In this document: piece after piece, positions 63,739 through 64,000 of the stretch | Numbering within the stretch: position 1 is the stretch's first letter | How the letters are laid out: each line of letters opens with the position of its first letter | From: Saussurea involucrata | Taxonomy: Eukaryota > Streptophyta > Magnoliopsida > Asterales > Asteraceae | Assembly (NCBI GenBank): GCA_033807775.1 | Contig: CM066320.1 | Span: 184,744,784-184,808,783, forward strand | Length of the DNA: 64,000 nucleotides | Direction: 5' to 3' | Program-made: the position numbers and the translations under genes | The notes under the pieces: generated by a model | The model's input: only the letters and a program-made list of their open reading frames with translations | What the model was told of the DNA's origin: nothing | Database searches by the model: none

Positions 63739-64000
63739 TGTAACACCTCGAAAATTTTATTGTAATTTTGATATGTTATATTTTGTGTGAAATTTAAGTT
63801 AATGAGAAAAGTTAACTAGAGGGGTTTGAATTGCCATTATTTGAAAGTTTGGGGTGTATGTTGGAAATTGGGCTTATGACTCATCACTTTATTGAGGTGT
63901 CAAGTAGAGAAAAATCAGTATTATGAATACTGATTTCTTTTGGCTAATTGCTTCACAAAAAGGAAACAGAATTAGAATAGAGAGATAGAGTCGAGACAGA
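63739..64000 (+). repeat. GYP-F 3' LTR start (runs off window)
   Basis: TGTAACACCTCGAAAATT onward; only the first 262 bp are in the window. Confidence 0.85.

Larger units (their letters stand above)
48944..64000 (+). mobile_element. GYP-F: chromovirus-type Gypsy element
   Basis: A 5'-truncated 5' LTR (48944-50145), PBS at 58750, gag-pol at 59096-63697, purine tract, and the start of the 3' LTR at 63739, which runs off the window. GYP-E is inserted at the LTR/PBS boundary. Integrase motifs (HPQTDGQSERTIQTLED) and a chromodomain-like tail suit a Tekay/Del-like chromovirus. Confidence 0.85.

Overview
This window is plant nuclear DNA made almost entirely of nested retrotransposons. LTR elements primed by initiator-Met tRNA, Sirevirus-type Copia and chromovirus-type Gypsy proteins, 5-bp target duplications and AT-rich satellite-like filler all point to a large eudicot genome. 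An asterid, perhaps Asteraceae, is my guess and is weakly supported. I see no ordinary host gene, tRNA or rRNA. The only non-retroelement protein trace is a broken Ulp1/C48 SUMO-protease-like domain, probably carried by a Mutator-like transposon.

Left block (1-37647) is a four-level nest. COP1 (1-3147) is the 3' part of a Sirevirus-like Copia element whose left end lies outside the window; it sits in the 5' LTR of GYP-B (3148-37647). GYP-B has a very short non-coding interior and is split by GYP-A (3829-34802, target duplication ATAGA), a non-coding element with 2.67-kb LTRs. The second LTR of GYP-A is split by SIR (10857-33191), which is split by TRG (12177-17022, target duplication CTTTT). 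TRG is a gag-only Copia element with almost identical LTRs.

SIR is the most unusual object. Two truncated Sirevirus elements are fused head to head: the minus-strand one keeps gag, pol, ORF3 and its 3' LTR; the plus-strand one keeps only ORF3 and its 3' LTR. This gives about 5.5-kb inverted arms around a 6.5-kb loop, with opposed LTRs at the ends, no matching target duplication and about 400 bp of GYP-A LTR missing. The simplest reading is two opposite insertions followed by one deletion that removed everything between them. ORF3 has a candidate 154-bp intron present in both arms, a promoter-like block upstream, and nuclear-localisation-like patches.

Middle block (37648-46811): AT-rich filler; a degenerate tandem array (38290-43170) built around a CACCAATGTGGGAC core and interrupted by a Gypsy solo LTR (40729-42419, target duplication TAAAT); a MULE-like element with the Ulp1 pseudogene and a T-rich minisatellite (about 43890-46160); then truncated Gypsy LTR pieces.

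Right block (46812-64000): a truncated second copy of GYP-B joined to GYP-F, a chromovirus whose gag-pol is open except for two stop codons. GYP-E (50150-58745, minus strand, target duplication AGTAT) inserted exactly at the LTR/PBS boundary of GYP-F and has a broken gag-pol. Cross-element signals worth checking are a conserved covarying hairpin near the 3' end of all Gypsy LTRs, private short-motif arrays in LTRs (notably six CGGTATACCG palindromes paired at 21 bp in TRG), and a strong excess of the hexamer CGCTGA/TCAGCG throughout SIR. All counts were made by eye.
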